Source of the DNA: Pedosphaera sp.
GTDB lineage: Bacteria; Verrucomicrobiota; Verrucomicrobiia; Limisphaerales; UBA9464
Assembly (NCBI GenBank): GCA_009695205.1
Contig: SIBK01000046.1
Span: 1 to 37,577, forward strand
Direction: 5' to 3'
Length of the DNA stretch: 37,577 bases
A program made the position numbers and the translations under genes. The notes beneath the pieces are model-generated. The model was given only the letters and a program-made list of their open reading frames with translations, was not told the DNA's origin and searched no databases. Below are positions 19,216 through 26,934 of the stretch, one piece after another; positions within the stretch are counted from its first letter, which is position 1, and every line of letters starts with the position of its first letter.

Positions 19216-20130
19216 ATGAACCTCGCGTCGTTGCTTTTCGCCGGCATCATCGCTTTTACCACCTTCGTCCGCGCCGCTGATACACCCAAGGATTATACCC
19301 GCACGGAAGACGTCGTTTATGGCCGAAAGTTCGGCACAGCGCTGACCCTGGATGTGTTTCAGCCGTCGAAGCAGAACGGCGCCGCAGTCCTGTTCATGGT
19401 GAGCGGCGGATTCTTCTCCAGCCACGAAGCGATCAACGTCTCGATGTACAAACCTTTCCTGGACCGAGGCTACACGATCTTTGCCATCGTCCACGGCTCG
19501 CAACCGAGATTCATCATTCCCGAAATCACCCAGGACATTCATCGCGCGCTGCGATTCGTCAGGTACAACGCTGGAAAATGGGGCGTCAATCCGGACAAGT
19601 TCGGCATCACGGGCGCCAGCGCAGGCGGCCATCTTTCGCTGATCATGGGCACGCAGGGTGGTCCGGGAAAAGCCGACGCGAAGGATCCGATAGACCGCCA
19701 AAGCAGCGCGGTTCAAGCGGTCGCCTGCTTCTTTCCGCCGGCCGACTTCCTCAACTGGGGCCGCGAGGGCGATGACGCCGTCGGCATCGGAACCCTGGCG
19801 AACTTCCAGCCAGCCTTCGGTGTTCGGTCGGCTTCAGCTGAGAGCCGGCAGGTTTACGGGAAGGAAATCTCTCCGATATACTTTGTGAATTCCGCGATGC
19901 CTCCAACGCTTATCATCCACGGCGACGCCGACAAGCTCGTCCCCATCTATCAGGCGGAAATGTTCGTCAAGCGCGCCAAGGAAGCTGGAGCGCCCCCGGT
20001 GAGCTTGATCGTCAAGCCGGGCAAAGACCACGGGTGGCCCGATATCATCAAAGACCTCGACATCCTTGCCGAGTGGTTTGATGAACACCTGCGCGGCATC
20101 AAACCGGCCTCCAACAGCAAGGAGAAGTAG
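19216..20130 (+). CDS. Secreted alpha/beta hydrolase (esterase/acetyl-xylan-esterase-like)
   Basis: Serine hydrolase of the alpha/beta-hydrolase fold (304 aa from ATG 19216). Signal peptide MNLASLLFAGIIAFTTFVRA with a likely cut after ADT region. The nucleophile is S135 in GITGASAGGHLSL, the acid probably D237 or D239 in IIHGDADKLVP, and the base H272 in PGKDHGWPD. The oxyanion area is VSGGFFSSHE. The start at 19216 is chosen because it begins the signal peptide; ATG 19195 is a less likely alternative and no strong Shine-Dalgarno sequence is seen. Such enzymes commonly remove acyl groups from plant polysaccharides; substrate unproven. It is intact although it lies between two zones of gene debris. 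Confidence 0.87.
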   Translation: MNLASLLFAGIIAFTTFVRAADTPKDYTRTEDVVYGRKFGTALTLDVFQPSKQNGAAVLFMVSGGFFSSHEAINVSMYKPFLDRGYTIFAIVHGSQPRFIIPEITQDIHRALRFVRYNAGKWGVNPDKFGITGASAGGHLSLIMGTQGGPGKADAKDPIDRQSSAVQAVACFFPPADFLNWGREGDDAVGIGTLANFQPAFGVRSASAESRQVYGKEISPIYFVNSAMPPTLIIHGDADKLVPIYQAEMFVKRAKEAGAPPVSLIVKPGKDHGWPDIIKDLDILAEWFDEHLRGIKPASNSKEK

Positions 20131-20223
20131 TTTCCACAGGATCAGGGTTTCACTGGCAGATTCGACCAGCTCAAGAAACTTGAATCTTGCTGGCCGTAAT
20201 GCTGCTCGGAGTGATGTGTGACC

Positions 20224-20246
20224 TAATGACCTGTCTCTTTATCCGG
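20224..20246 (-). repeat. Dispersed repeat, copy 3
   Basis: TAATGACCTGTCTCTTTATC, a single copy of the dispersed repeat core, about 95 bp downstream of the hydrolase stop and beside the DUF4252 fragment. Confidence 0.6.
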
Positions 20247-20323
20247 GACACCGTTCCCGATGAATCTGGCAGCGGCGAATTCTCGGCCGACTCCGTGGAC
20301 GCCGATCCCCTCCGCATGACCCG

Positions 20324-20490
20324 TTATTTCTTGCCTCCGCCCCCCAGCTTCTTGAGGGGGTCAATGTTGAACTTTTCTCCAATCATTCCAAGTTTCTCGG
20401 GTTTCAGATCACCCACGATATTCACAAAGACGGCCTGCTTATTGGCACCCAGCACGGTGACGACCACGCCAAGGACGGCGTCCGATCCCG
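20324..20490 (-). pseudogene. DUF4252-like protein, C-terminal fragment
   Basis: The reading frame GSDAVLGVVVTVLGANKQAV, FVNIVGDLKPEKLGMIGE and the Gly/Lys tail up to the stop at 20324 match the C-terminal half of DUF4252-type small proteins. The upstream half is missing: homology stops at 20490 where the miniature IS begins. The IS end supplies an accidental in-frame ATG (20515) giving MPHEYFDRT before the fragment, so a 63-aa hybrid frame exists but is unlikely to be functional. Confidence 0.6.
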
Positions 20491-20870
20491 TACGGTCAAA
20501 ATACTCATGCGGCATCTCGATAATAAAATGTCAAGAGGCCGCCGAGGCGCTCGCGAGTCTTTATATTCCCTGACATTTCACCAATCCAACCCTCGAGCGC
20601 CGGAAACAGGATTACGTTGCCCTTGCCTTGGTGATTTCGCTCCGGGTCCGTGAGCCTCAATCGCCCCTTGATCTGGTTCTTGAGAATCCGGTTCTCCGTC
20701 ACCCAGAATTCGTTGCGCAGGATGAGTTCCTGATCCAGCGAACCGGAGAGGGTCGTCAGCATTCGTTTCCAATTCATCGACGAGACTGAACCGCGGCATC
20801 GGCCTGCGAGCAATCTTCTGATCGCCCAGCAAATCGTTGAATATTGGTAGGTTCGAGTTTTTTGACCGCA
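20491..20870 (-). mobile_element. Miniature, internally deleted insertion sequence with terminal inverted repeats
   Basis: The right end begins TACGGTCAAAATACTC (20491-20506) and the left end, on the opposite strand, begins TGCGGTCAAAAAACTC (20870-20855), matching in 14 of 16 positions. Between them lies a single minus-strand frame that joins the first about 46 residues of an IS transposase directly to its last about 44. The 380-bp size and intact ends resemble a MITE that could be moved by a full-length relative. Flanking bases are CG on both sides; a target duplication longer than that is not seen. It interrupts or borders the DUF4252 fragment. Confidence 0.7.
20505..20777 (-). pseudogene. 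Transposase/integrase-core remnant, N-terminus fused in frame to C-terminus
   Basis: From ATG 20777 the frame reads MNWKRMLTTLSGSLDQELIL, RNEFWVTENRILKNQIKGRL and RLTDPER, the usual N-terminus of integrase-core (IS481/IS3-like DDE) transposases of soil Verrucomicrobiota and Acidobacteria. It then jumps to NHQGKGN and ends TRERLGGLLTFYYRDAA, which is their C-terminus. About 270 residues, including the helix-turn-helix and the DDE core, are missing. Both parts contain the pair ER at the joint (DPER / ERNHQGKGN), suggesting deletion between short homologies. It cannot transpose by itself. Family assignment is from memory of motifs. Confidence 0.7.
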
Positions 20871-20924
20871 CGAAATGTCGTCAACCATGAGCACGCGCGA
20901 GCGCGGGCTAGGTCGGGTTGACAG

Positions 20925-21167
20925 ATGGAGTCAGTGCTTCGGGCGGAAGCTCGGTGGATTGAGCATTACCAAAGCGGGATGGCAAGTGCATGCCGTGTGC
21001 TTGAAGCCAAAACAGTCGTTGAGCGCATATCGGTGGAACAGTGGCCGGAGTATTTGAAACAGCCGGGGAAACGGTGGGCGTGGTTGCGAGTGGAGCGGTT
21101 GGAGACGGAGGTGGAACGAGCGGAGCGAATTGTCCCTGAGGAGTTGGTCAGCACGCGCGTGCGTTGA
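20925..21167 (+). CDS. Uncharacterised small charged protein (doubtful)
   Basis: An 80-codon frame (MESVLRAEARWIEHYQSG ... RLETEVERAERIVPEELVS) with Trp-rich, charged, helical composition and no family I recognise. It begins just outside the miniature IS. The opposite strand carries no better frame here. It could be a real small gene, a piece of one, or chance. The rest of 20871-21498 contains only the fragment at 21171-21351. Confidence 0.25.
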   Translation: MESVLRAEARWIEHYQSGMASACRVLEAKTVVERISVEQWPEYLKQPGKRWAWLRVERLETEVERAERIVPEELVSTRVR

Positions 21168-21170
21168 CCT

Positions 21171-21351
21171 GTGTTGATATCCCAGATTTCAATTTTCCCC
21201 CTGGCCCGCCGCTTCAGGCCGAAGGCTGAACCGCCTTGTTTGCGTTCCGTCCACGGCGCGCCGGCCTTCACCCACTCCGTCAACGCCGCGATGTCCGCGC
21301 TAGTGAATGGGCGAACGCGAGCGCGACGAACGCGAGCACGGGGCGATTCAT
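21171..21351 (-). pseudogene. Signal peptide plus cytochrome/PSD1-like fragment
   Basis: From ATG 21351 a signal-peptide-like start MNRPVLAFVALAFAHSLA is followed, after a one-base shift near 21300, by ADIAALTEWVKAGAPWTERK, a motif common at the ends of planctomycete-type cytochrome c domains (ALTxWVxxGAPWP). Then GKIEIWDINTG looks like a WD-type strand. Only about 60 codons remain and the gene is clearly broken. A hairpin (TTCAGGCC gaa GGCTGAA) lies at about 21213-21230. Confidence 0.45.
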
Positions 21352-21498
21352 TTCCCGGGATGCCACCTGCTTAGCCTGCGGTTGGCTATTACCCGAATGA
21401 CGGACGGCCGGGCGTTCAGTTTCTTGCCTTATACCCCCCTTCGAAGTTCCGCCAATAATTTGCTTGAGCGATGCAGATCAACTCAGGAAGCTTCGAAC

Positions 21499-22620
21499 AT
21501 GACCACAAAGCAATCCTCCCCCCTGGTTACCATCCCCCGAAGAGATTTTGTCAAACTGGTGGCCGGGGTGGCGGTGGCGGGCGTGGTTTATAAGCCGTTG
21601 GAGACGTGGGCTGCCGATAGTCTGGAGCCGCTACCGCCCGGCATCAAGGTGTCGCTGCAAATCTCGGGAGAAGCCAGCGACGAGGACCTGCAGTTCGCGC
21701 AGCAACTCGGCGTTGAATACGTGAACATCCCAAGCGGCGGTAGCAAGGCGACGCTGGAGAATTTCATCCGCCTGAAGCAGCGGGTGGCGGCGGCGGGGCT
21801 CAAGGTCTGGAACATCGGCAATAGCAATGTTCATAATATGTCAGAGGTGACGTTGAACCTGCCAGGTCGGGACGCGAAGATCGAGGAGTACAAGAGTTAC
21901 CTGCGAAACCTCGCCAAGGCGGGAATCTTTTACACCACGTATGCGCACATGGGTAATGGCATCTGGAGCAGCGAGCGCGAGCGCACCCGGGGCGGAGCGC
22001 CGGCGCGTGCGTTCGATATGGATAAGAACCCGAAAGGCTACTGGGCCAGCAAAGTCTTTGAGGGACCGCTCACCCATGGCCGGAAGTTTACAAAGGAGGA
22101 GTTGTGGGAAAACTATACGTACTTCATCCAGCAGATCGTGCCGGTTGCCGAGGAGGTGGGCATGCGCATCGGTATCCACCCGGATGATCCGCCCGTGCCG
22201 GAGTTGGGTGGCATCCCGCGCTGTCTTTTCGGTAATTTTGACGGCTATGTGCGGGCGCTTGAGATCGCCAACAGTCCGAACATCGGTGTCTGCCTCTGCG
22301 CCGGCACGTGGATGGAAGGTGGCAAGCACACGGGCAAAGATGTCTTCGACGCCGCGCGCGCCTTTGCGAAGATGGACAAGCTCTGGAAGATTCACTTCCG
22401 AAACGTCAGCGGGCCGATCCCGCGTTTCGTGGAAACGTTCGTCGATAACGGCTATACGGACATGCTCCGGCTCATGAGAACGCTGCACGAGGTGGATTTC
22501 CGCGGTGCGGTGATTGCCGACCACGTTCCAGGCATGGTTGGCGGACCTCGAGTCGGCTGGGCCTACAGCATCGGCTATATCAAGGCGTTGCTCACCGCGG
22601 TCCGGGCTGGGCAGAGGTGA
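21499..22620 (+). CDS. Tat-exported mannonate dehydratase (UxuA)-like protein
   Basis: TIM-barrel protein of the UxuA family (373 aa). Tat signal: R14-R15 in IPRRDFVKLVAGVAVAGVV. Conserved metal/active-site features of UxuA are visible: IGIHPDDPPVPELGGIPR (H227), GVCLCAGT (C267), KIHFRNVSG (H299) and VIADHVPG (D341-H342). AGGAAG at 21485-21490 is spaced 8 nt from ATG 21499, which decides the start. Authentic UxuA is cytoplasmic and dehydrates D-mannonate to 2-keto-3-deoxygluconate in glucuronate catabolism; an exported version may act on a related sugar acid or have a changed role, so I do not assign the gene symbol. It is convergent with an ACS-family transporter at 22984-24387, which supports a sugar-acid link (inference). 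Confidence 0.82.
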   Translation: MTTKQSSPLVTIPRRDFVKLVAGVAVAGVVYKPLETWAADSLEPLPPGIKVSLQISGEASDEDLQFAQQLGVEYVNIPSGGSKATLENFIRLKQRVAAAGLKVWNIGNSNVHNMSEVTLNLPGRDAKIEEYKSYLRNLAKAGIFYTTYAHMGNGIWSSERERTRGGAPARAFDMDKNPKGYWASKVFEGPLTHGRKFTKEELWENYTYFIQQIVPVAEEVGMRIGIHPDDPPVPELGGIPRCLFGNFDGYVRALEIANSPNIGVCLCAGTWMEGGKHTGKDVFDAARAFAKMDKLWKIHFRNVSGPIPRFVETFVDNGYTDMLRLMRTLHEVDFRGAVIADHVPGMVGGPRVGWAYSIGYIKALLTAVRAGQR

Positions 22621-22673
22621 GCGGGTCTCGTTCGAGAGCCTCTGCCAGGGGGGGCAAAGACGAGTTACCGATC

Positions 22674-22968
22674 CTAGTTGTCGCAGACCATTTTTCGCCC
22701 GGTGGCAGCGCGATGCCCGGCTTCTAGATGGTTCGCCGGCGTTGCCTCAATGCACCCGACCAGGGCCGTCGCGTTTCCGACTGGGTGCGTCCAACCCGTT
22801 GCGCCCCCCTTTGATGGTCTCTCGCAACCCTCCGACCGCGGCGGCGATTGCCGGCACTTCGCTCGCCAACGCTTCGAGCACGGAGAAGCCGAGGCCTTCC
22901 TCGCGACTTGCCGGCACGCAAAAACCACAGGTGCGATAATCCTCGGACAATTGTCCTTGGGGATCCAT
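22674..22968 (-). pseudogene. Glycosyltransferase family 4 C-terminal remnant
   Basis: On the minus strand, FCVPASREEGLGFSVLEALA followed by SEVPAIAAAVGGLRETIKGG matches the nucleotide-sugar-binding C-lobe of GT4 glycosyltransferases (E-x7-E type motif in EEGLGFSVLEA). A frameshift near 22800 continues it as VGNATALVGCIEATPANHLE and GRKMVCDN. The N-lobe is absent. With the Wzz remnant at 4.5-5.3 kb it hints that an exopolysaccharide locus once existed and was broken up. Confidence 0.65.
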
Positions 22969-22983
22969 TCAGAAAACGGCAAT

Positions 22984-24387
22984 TCAGCTTCGCGCGCCAT
23001 CCACACCGGTCAGGGTTTTTCCGGACGGGAGGCGTGCCGAGGCCGGCAAAGCGAGGGCGAAGAGTCCCGCGCCGAGCAGGGCGCCGCCAAGGAGGAGCAA
23101 CGCTGCTACGTTGCTGCCGGTCCGATCTTTGATGATACCGACCAGATAGGGACCGAAGAATCCGCCGAGATTGCCCACCGAGTTAATGAGCGCAATGCCG
23201 CCCGCCGCAGCCGTGCCGCTCAGGAAGGTCGTGCTAAACGCCCAGAACGGACCCAGTGTCGATTTCAGTCCAGCGAAGGCGAGCGTCAGTCCGGCCATGG
23301 CGAGAGTTGGATTTTTGAAGTAAGCGGCGAACGCAAAGCCGGCGGCTGCGCTGATCGCGGCGAAGGCGACGTGCCCGCGCCGTTCGCCCGTCCGATCGGA
23401 ATGTTGCCCGTAGAGCAGCATCGCCACGCCCGCGATGAAATAGGGAATGGCATTGATCAATCCGACCACGAAATCGCTCTGGCCGGAGAAACCTTTGACA
23501 ATGGTAGGCAGCCACATTTCGAAGCCGTAGCCGCCGACGTTCGTCAGGAAATAAATCAAGCACAACAACCAGATGCGGCCGCTTGTGAAAACATCTTTCA
23601 AGCCATGTCGCTGAGATGAGTCGGCGCGATTGGCTTCTTCGCTGAGGCGGGATTGAATCCAGCCCTTTTCCCGATCAGAGAGCCAGCGCGCGTGTTGCGG
23701 TCCGTTGGGAAGGGTGAACAGAACAACAACGCCCATGAGCACGGCAGGAACCGCTTCCAGAAAAAACAGCCATTGCCATCCGGCTAGACCCCTGACGCCG
23801 TTGAGTCCGAGGATGGCGCCTGAAATCGGCGAGCCGATCACGCCCGCCGAGACACCGCCGAGAGCGAAAAGAGCGATGGTGCGGGCGAGTTCCTTTGCCG
23901 GATACCAGTAGGTGAGATAGAGGATGACGCCGGGGAAAAACCCCGCCTCCGCCGCGCCAAGCAGGAAGCGCATGAGGTAGAACATGGTGACGCCCTTCAT
24001 GAGCATGAACGACATCGAGACCAATCCCCACACGATCATGATGCGCGCAATCCAGACCCGCGCGCCGACGCGTTGCAGGATGAGGTTGCTCGGAACTTCA
24101 AAGAGGAAATAGCCGATGAAGAACATCCCAGCGCCCAATCCATACACACTGCTGAACACGCCGGAGTCCACCCCGAGCACTTCGCGGAGGTGGAGCTTGG
24201 CAAAGCCGACGTTGATGCGGTCAATGTAGGCGATCACGTAGCAGAAAAAGAGCAGCGGAATGAGCCGCGCCGTCACCTTGGCCATGGCGGCGCGCTGTTC
24301 TGCACTGGTCAGCAGTTCAGCGTTGGTCGGGGATGCCCGCTGCGCCGCGGGTGAGGATGGTACACCACTGCGAGCCAGGTAGTTCAT
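22984..24387 (-). CDS. MFS transporter, anion:cation symporter (ACS) family
   Basis: Twelve-helix inner-membrane transporter (467 aa from ATG 24387; a GTG at 24396 is also possible). Family marks: helix 1 with FFCYVIAYIDRINVGFA, GYFLFEVPSNLILQRVG, RFLLGAAEAGFFPGVILYL and YWYPAKELART, and a basic central loop (LSDREKGWIQSRL). These are typical of ACS transporters for hexuronates, galactarate/glucarate, tartrate or phthalate. AGAAGG lies 12 nt before ATG 24387 and 3 nt before the GTG. Together with the convergent UxuA-like gene it probably imports a sugar acid (inference). Uninterrupted. Confidence 0.88.
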   Translation of the reverse strand: MNYLARSGVPSSPAAQRASPTNAELLTSAEQRAAMAKVTARLIPLLFFCYVIAYIDRINVGFAKLHLREVLGVDSGVFSSVYGLGAGMFFIGYFLFEVPSNLILQRVGARVWIARIMIVWGLVSMSFMLMKGVTMFYLMRFLLGAAEAGFFPGVILYLTYWYPAKELARTIALFALGGVSAGVIGSPISGAILGLNGVRGLAGWQWLFFLEAVPAVLMGVVVLFTLPNGPQHARWLSDREKGWIQSRLSEEANRADSSQRHGLKDVFTSGRIWLLCLIYFLTNVGGYGFEMWLPTIVKGFSGQSDFVVGLINAIPYFIAGVAMLLYGQHSDRTGERRGHVAFAAISAAAGFAFAAYFKNPTLAMAGLTLAFAGLKSTLGPFWAFSTTFLSGTAAAGGIALINSVGNLGGFFGPYLVGIIKDRTGSNVAALLLLGGALLGAGLFALALPASARLPSGKTLTGVDGARS

Positions 24388-24685
24388 GAGATGCACAGAC
24401 CTTCTGCCGGGGCAAAGAGCGTATCAAGATCAAAGTCAGCGGACGGCAGATTACGGCGTCCGCTGCTGCGTTGGATCTCGTAGTGCGAGCCGAGGTGCTT
24501 GAGCTCTGCCCGCTTTGGGCGACCGATACATCGCCCGGGCATGACTGCTGGAACTTTGACGACCCCGATGGCAGAACTGCCGGAATCACCTCACCTGGGG
24601 GTGGCAGAAATTCCGTCGGACCGTTACCGCCGGAGGCTCTCCTGACCCTTGTTGTCGCAGGGTGGCTGGACTAAAGGTGATCAGC

Positions 24686-26218
24686 ATGAACCAACCTAAG
24701 CATCCGTTTCTCGTCCGGTGCCGTTGGGTCCGCAGCACGGTGGGTAGCGCGTTGATCGTACTCAGCCTGATACTACCGGCGACAGCCGCCTCGGTGCTGC
24801 CTCCCAGTTCACCGGTCGTGGCGTTGACCAACGGCGCCCTGCAATGGCACCTACCGGAGAGTCCCGACCGTGGCTGGATCATCCAGCAATCCACGGACTT
24901 GGCACATTGGGAATCCCTAGGTGACCCCATGAATGTCGTCCCGCAGCCCGGTCCGGTTCTGAACCTGCCGTTCGTCCAAGCGCAGCCGCAGTCATTCTTT
25001 CGGGCGGTGTCGGCCGACCGCTTGGCGCGCAGGGAACTCCTCCAGGAGCAATGGAGCCGTTGGAAAGCCACGGGCCTTCGCACGTACGAGTTCGAGTTCC
25101 GATGGAACTGCTTCTGTGCGCCCACGTTCAGCCAATGGGTCCGGATCGCAGTCGCCGATGGCGCCATTGTCTCGGTGCGGCGCGTGGAGGACGGCCACGA
25201 ACTCTCGCCCGATATGGCCGGGTACCGGACCCTGGACGGCGTGTTCGCCTGGATCGCAGAGGCCTTTGCGCAGAACGCTGCACGCATCGACGTCACTTAC
25301 GACGCCGGTCGGGGCTATCCGCTCTCCGGCTTCGTTGATTACCACGAACAATTGGCCGATGAGGAAAGAGGATTCGAGGTACGTTTTCCGGCACCGCCAG
25401 CGGCACTGCTCCTCACGGAGGTTTCGTCTCCCTGGTCCGGCGATCCGTACGTAGTCGAAGCCGTGCGCCGAGAAGGGGATTGGCTGCAATTCGAGGTCGC
25501 TTACTCCGGCGGCTGTGTCGATCCTCACGGCTGGGAGTTGACCGCGGTTCCGTCCCCACCGGCGCCTGGGACACCACGGGAATTCGTGTTGTACCTGACC
25601 CACGATGCGCGCGGTGACACCTGTGAGGCCTACCTCCGCAGGCGATTAACCTTTGGCCTCAGCTCTCTCCGCGCTGGGTGGGCCACCCAGAGCTTGGCTG
25701 TCGGCAGCGAACCCGTGCGCCTTCGGCTCGTAGTACGCGACCCCAAGTCTAATTCCCCGAAGGCGCGCGCGATCCTGGATTACGAATGGGATCCGGCAAC
25801 TTTCGTTTGCTGGCGTGACGTGCTCACCGCCACCGCGCAGCAATGGCATGGGGGTGTCTTTGGCTCAGGGACTGGCACTGATTATCAGCTTGTCCTCCGG
25901 TTCCCCCCCGAGTGGGGCGACGCGGTTCAGGTCAAAACCCTCTGGATCGACAACCGCGCCTTTACGCCCGAGGTCAAGTGGTCGGCCCTGCCTTTGGGTG
26001 CCGGACGGCTTGCGACACTGAGCGCGGCGTTCCACGCCATCCCCCGACTCGATCCGGACAATTTCGGTCAGGTGCTGGGCGTCGACGAGTGGCCGGCGCG
26101 CGACCCCAAGGCTCCAGACTATGCCGCTGCCGCGCTCCTCGTGACCCAAGCACTCGGACAGACACAAGAATGGCCGATTCACATCCTTCACGAGTTTCCT
26201 CCGATTTTCTATCCTTGA
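24686..26218 (+). CDS. Secreted DUF6174-containing protein
   Basis: Signal peptide STVGSALIVLSLILPATAA (about 18-36) from ATG 24686; AAAGGTG 7-13 nt upstream supports this start over GTG 24662. Residues about 45-110 (ALQWHLPESPDRGWIIQQST ... SFFRAVSA) form the small beta module that ends many verrucomicrobial exported proteins. Residues about 112-225 match DUF6174: WSRWKATGLRTYEFEF, RWNCFC (C142, C144), VADGAIVSVRR and ARIDVTYDAGRGYPLSGFVD. The remainder (about 230-510) is beta-rich and not recognised; it contains CVDPHGWEL and a further conserved-looking Cys in FVCWRDV. Function unknown. Intact, with no operon partner. Confidence 0.75.
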   Translation: MNQPKHPFLVRCRWVRSTVGSALIVLSLILPATAASVLPPSSPVVALTNGALQWHLPESPDRGWIIQQSTDLAHWESLGDPMNVVPQPGPVLNLPFVQAQPQSFFRAVSADRLARRELLQEQWSRWKATGLRTYEFEFRWNCFCAPTFSQWVRIAVADGAIVSVRRVEDGHELSPDMAGYRTLDGVFAWIAEAFAQNAARIDVTYDAGRGYPLSGFVDYHEQLADEERGFEVRFPAPPAALLLTEVSSPWSGDPYVVEAVRREGDWLQFEVAYSGGCVDPHGWELTAVPSPPAPGTPREFVLYLTHDARGDTCEAYLRRRLTFGLSSLRAGWATQSLAVGSEPVRLRLVVRDPKSNSPKARAILDYEWDPATFVCWRDVLTATAQQWHGGVFGSGTGTDYQLVLRFPPEWGDAVQVKTLWIDNRAFTPEVKWSALPLGAGRLATLSAAFHAIPRLDPDNFGQVLGVDEWPARDPKAPDYAAAALLVTQALGQTQEWPIHILHEFPPIFYP

Positions 26219-26254
26219 AACGACGCCGCGCGGAAGTCCGCTGAGACCGCTCGT

Positions 26255-26432
26255 CTTGGAAGTTTTGCGATTCCAGCAGCGTCTCCGGTTGCTCATGCGC
26301 CGCGAGCAGGGCGTCGAGGCGTTGGCGCAACGCCGCGTCGCCTTCGCATTCGGCGGCGAGCGACGCCGCTCGATTCGTCGCAGGCTTGCTCAGAGCGAGC
26401 TGGAACAGGAGTTCTTCACGGTTCGGGTTCAT
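26255..26432 (-). pseudogene. Serine/threonine kinase N-terminal fragment
   Basis: MNPNREELLFQLALSKPATN ... LRQRLDALLAAHEQPETLL is the helical N-terminal segment found before the kinase domain in verrucomicrobial WD40-type protein kinases. Homology stops near 26255-26270, before any kinase motif, and runs into the 3' end of the DUF6174 gene. Its ATG overlaps the TGA of the upstream WD40 fragment (ATGA), so these were once tandem genes. Confidence 0.6.
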
Positions 26433-26597
26433 GGCTGCTTGCTCTCCGCTTTCGCCTCCGCTGCATCAATTTCTGGAAACGATGGCGCGCGCCAAAGTAC
26501 GACGGTTCGTTGACGAGCATTGAATGAAGCTCGACCCGCCGCGAGCGTGTTTCCGTCCGGAGAGAACATCAAGGAGCCAAGGTCCGCTTTGAATTCT
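26429..26597 (-). pseudogene. WD40 protein C-terminal fragment
   Basis: The minus-strand frame FKADLGSLMFSPDGNTLAAG followed by ASFNARQRTVVLWRAPSF and a charged tail ending KAESKQP is the last WD40 blade of a kinase-type WD40 protein, with its natural stop at 26431-26429. Upstream homology ends at 26597, exactly where the dispersed repeat CGAATAAAGGGAC begins. Confidence 0.6.
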
Positions 26598-26860
26598 CGA
26601 ATAAAGGGACACGGCAGAGCGAATAAAGGGACAGGTCATTAGTAAAGACGGCGGGCCGGTGCATTGGGCTTGAACCGTCTTTCGCTAAGACGGAACCGTT
26701 GGAGAATCATTAAAGAAGTTTAAACTTGGCAGGGCTTTCATGGAGGGCTAGTAGCCCATCGAATAAACGAATAAAGGCAAATCATCGAATCGAATAAAGA
26801 GAATAAAGGGACAGGTCATTAGTAATGGACAGGTCATTAGTAAAGATGCCGGGCCGACCC
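26598..26860 (+). repeat. Dispersed-repeat block (GAATAAAGGGACAGGTCATT), several copies with hairpins
   Basis: Fills most of the 337-bp gap before the oxidoreductase gene. Full cores GAATAAAGGGACAGGTCATT lie at 26621-26640 and 26801-26820; a half core at 26598-26610; a further GGACAGGTCATTAGTAAAGA at 26827-26846. Both ends of the block continue into AGTAAAGAyGsCGGGCC. Between them are hairpins at 26675-26693 (CCGTCTT/AAGACGG) and 26745-26757 (GGGCT/AGCCC) and degenerate CGAATAAA tandem units (26759-26802). No gene is seen in it. The same core occurs inverted at 18.66, 19.07 and 20.23 kb. Confidence 0.72.
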
Positions 26861-26934
26861 ACTTCCCCGATTAGGAGTGGCTGTTTTTCGGAGTGTCCAC
26901 AGGAGGGACTTTGCGGCACGGTGGGCGGGTTGCC

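Noticed and set aside
22678..23619. 313-codon plus-strand frame
   Set aside because: Antisense to the GT4 remnant and to the clear MFS transporter; no motif of its own.
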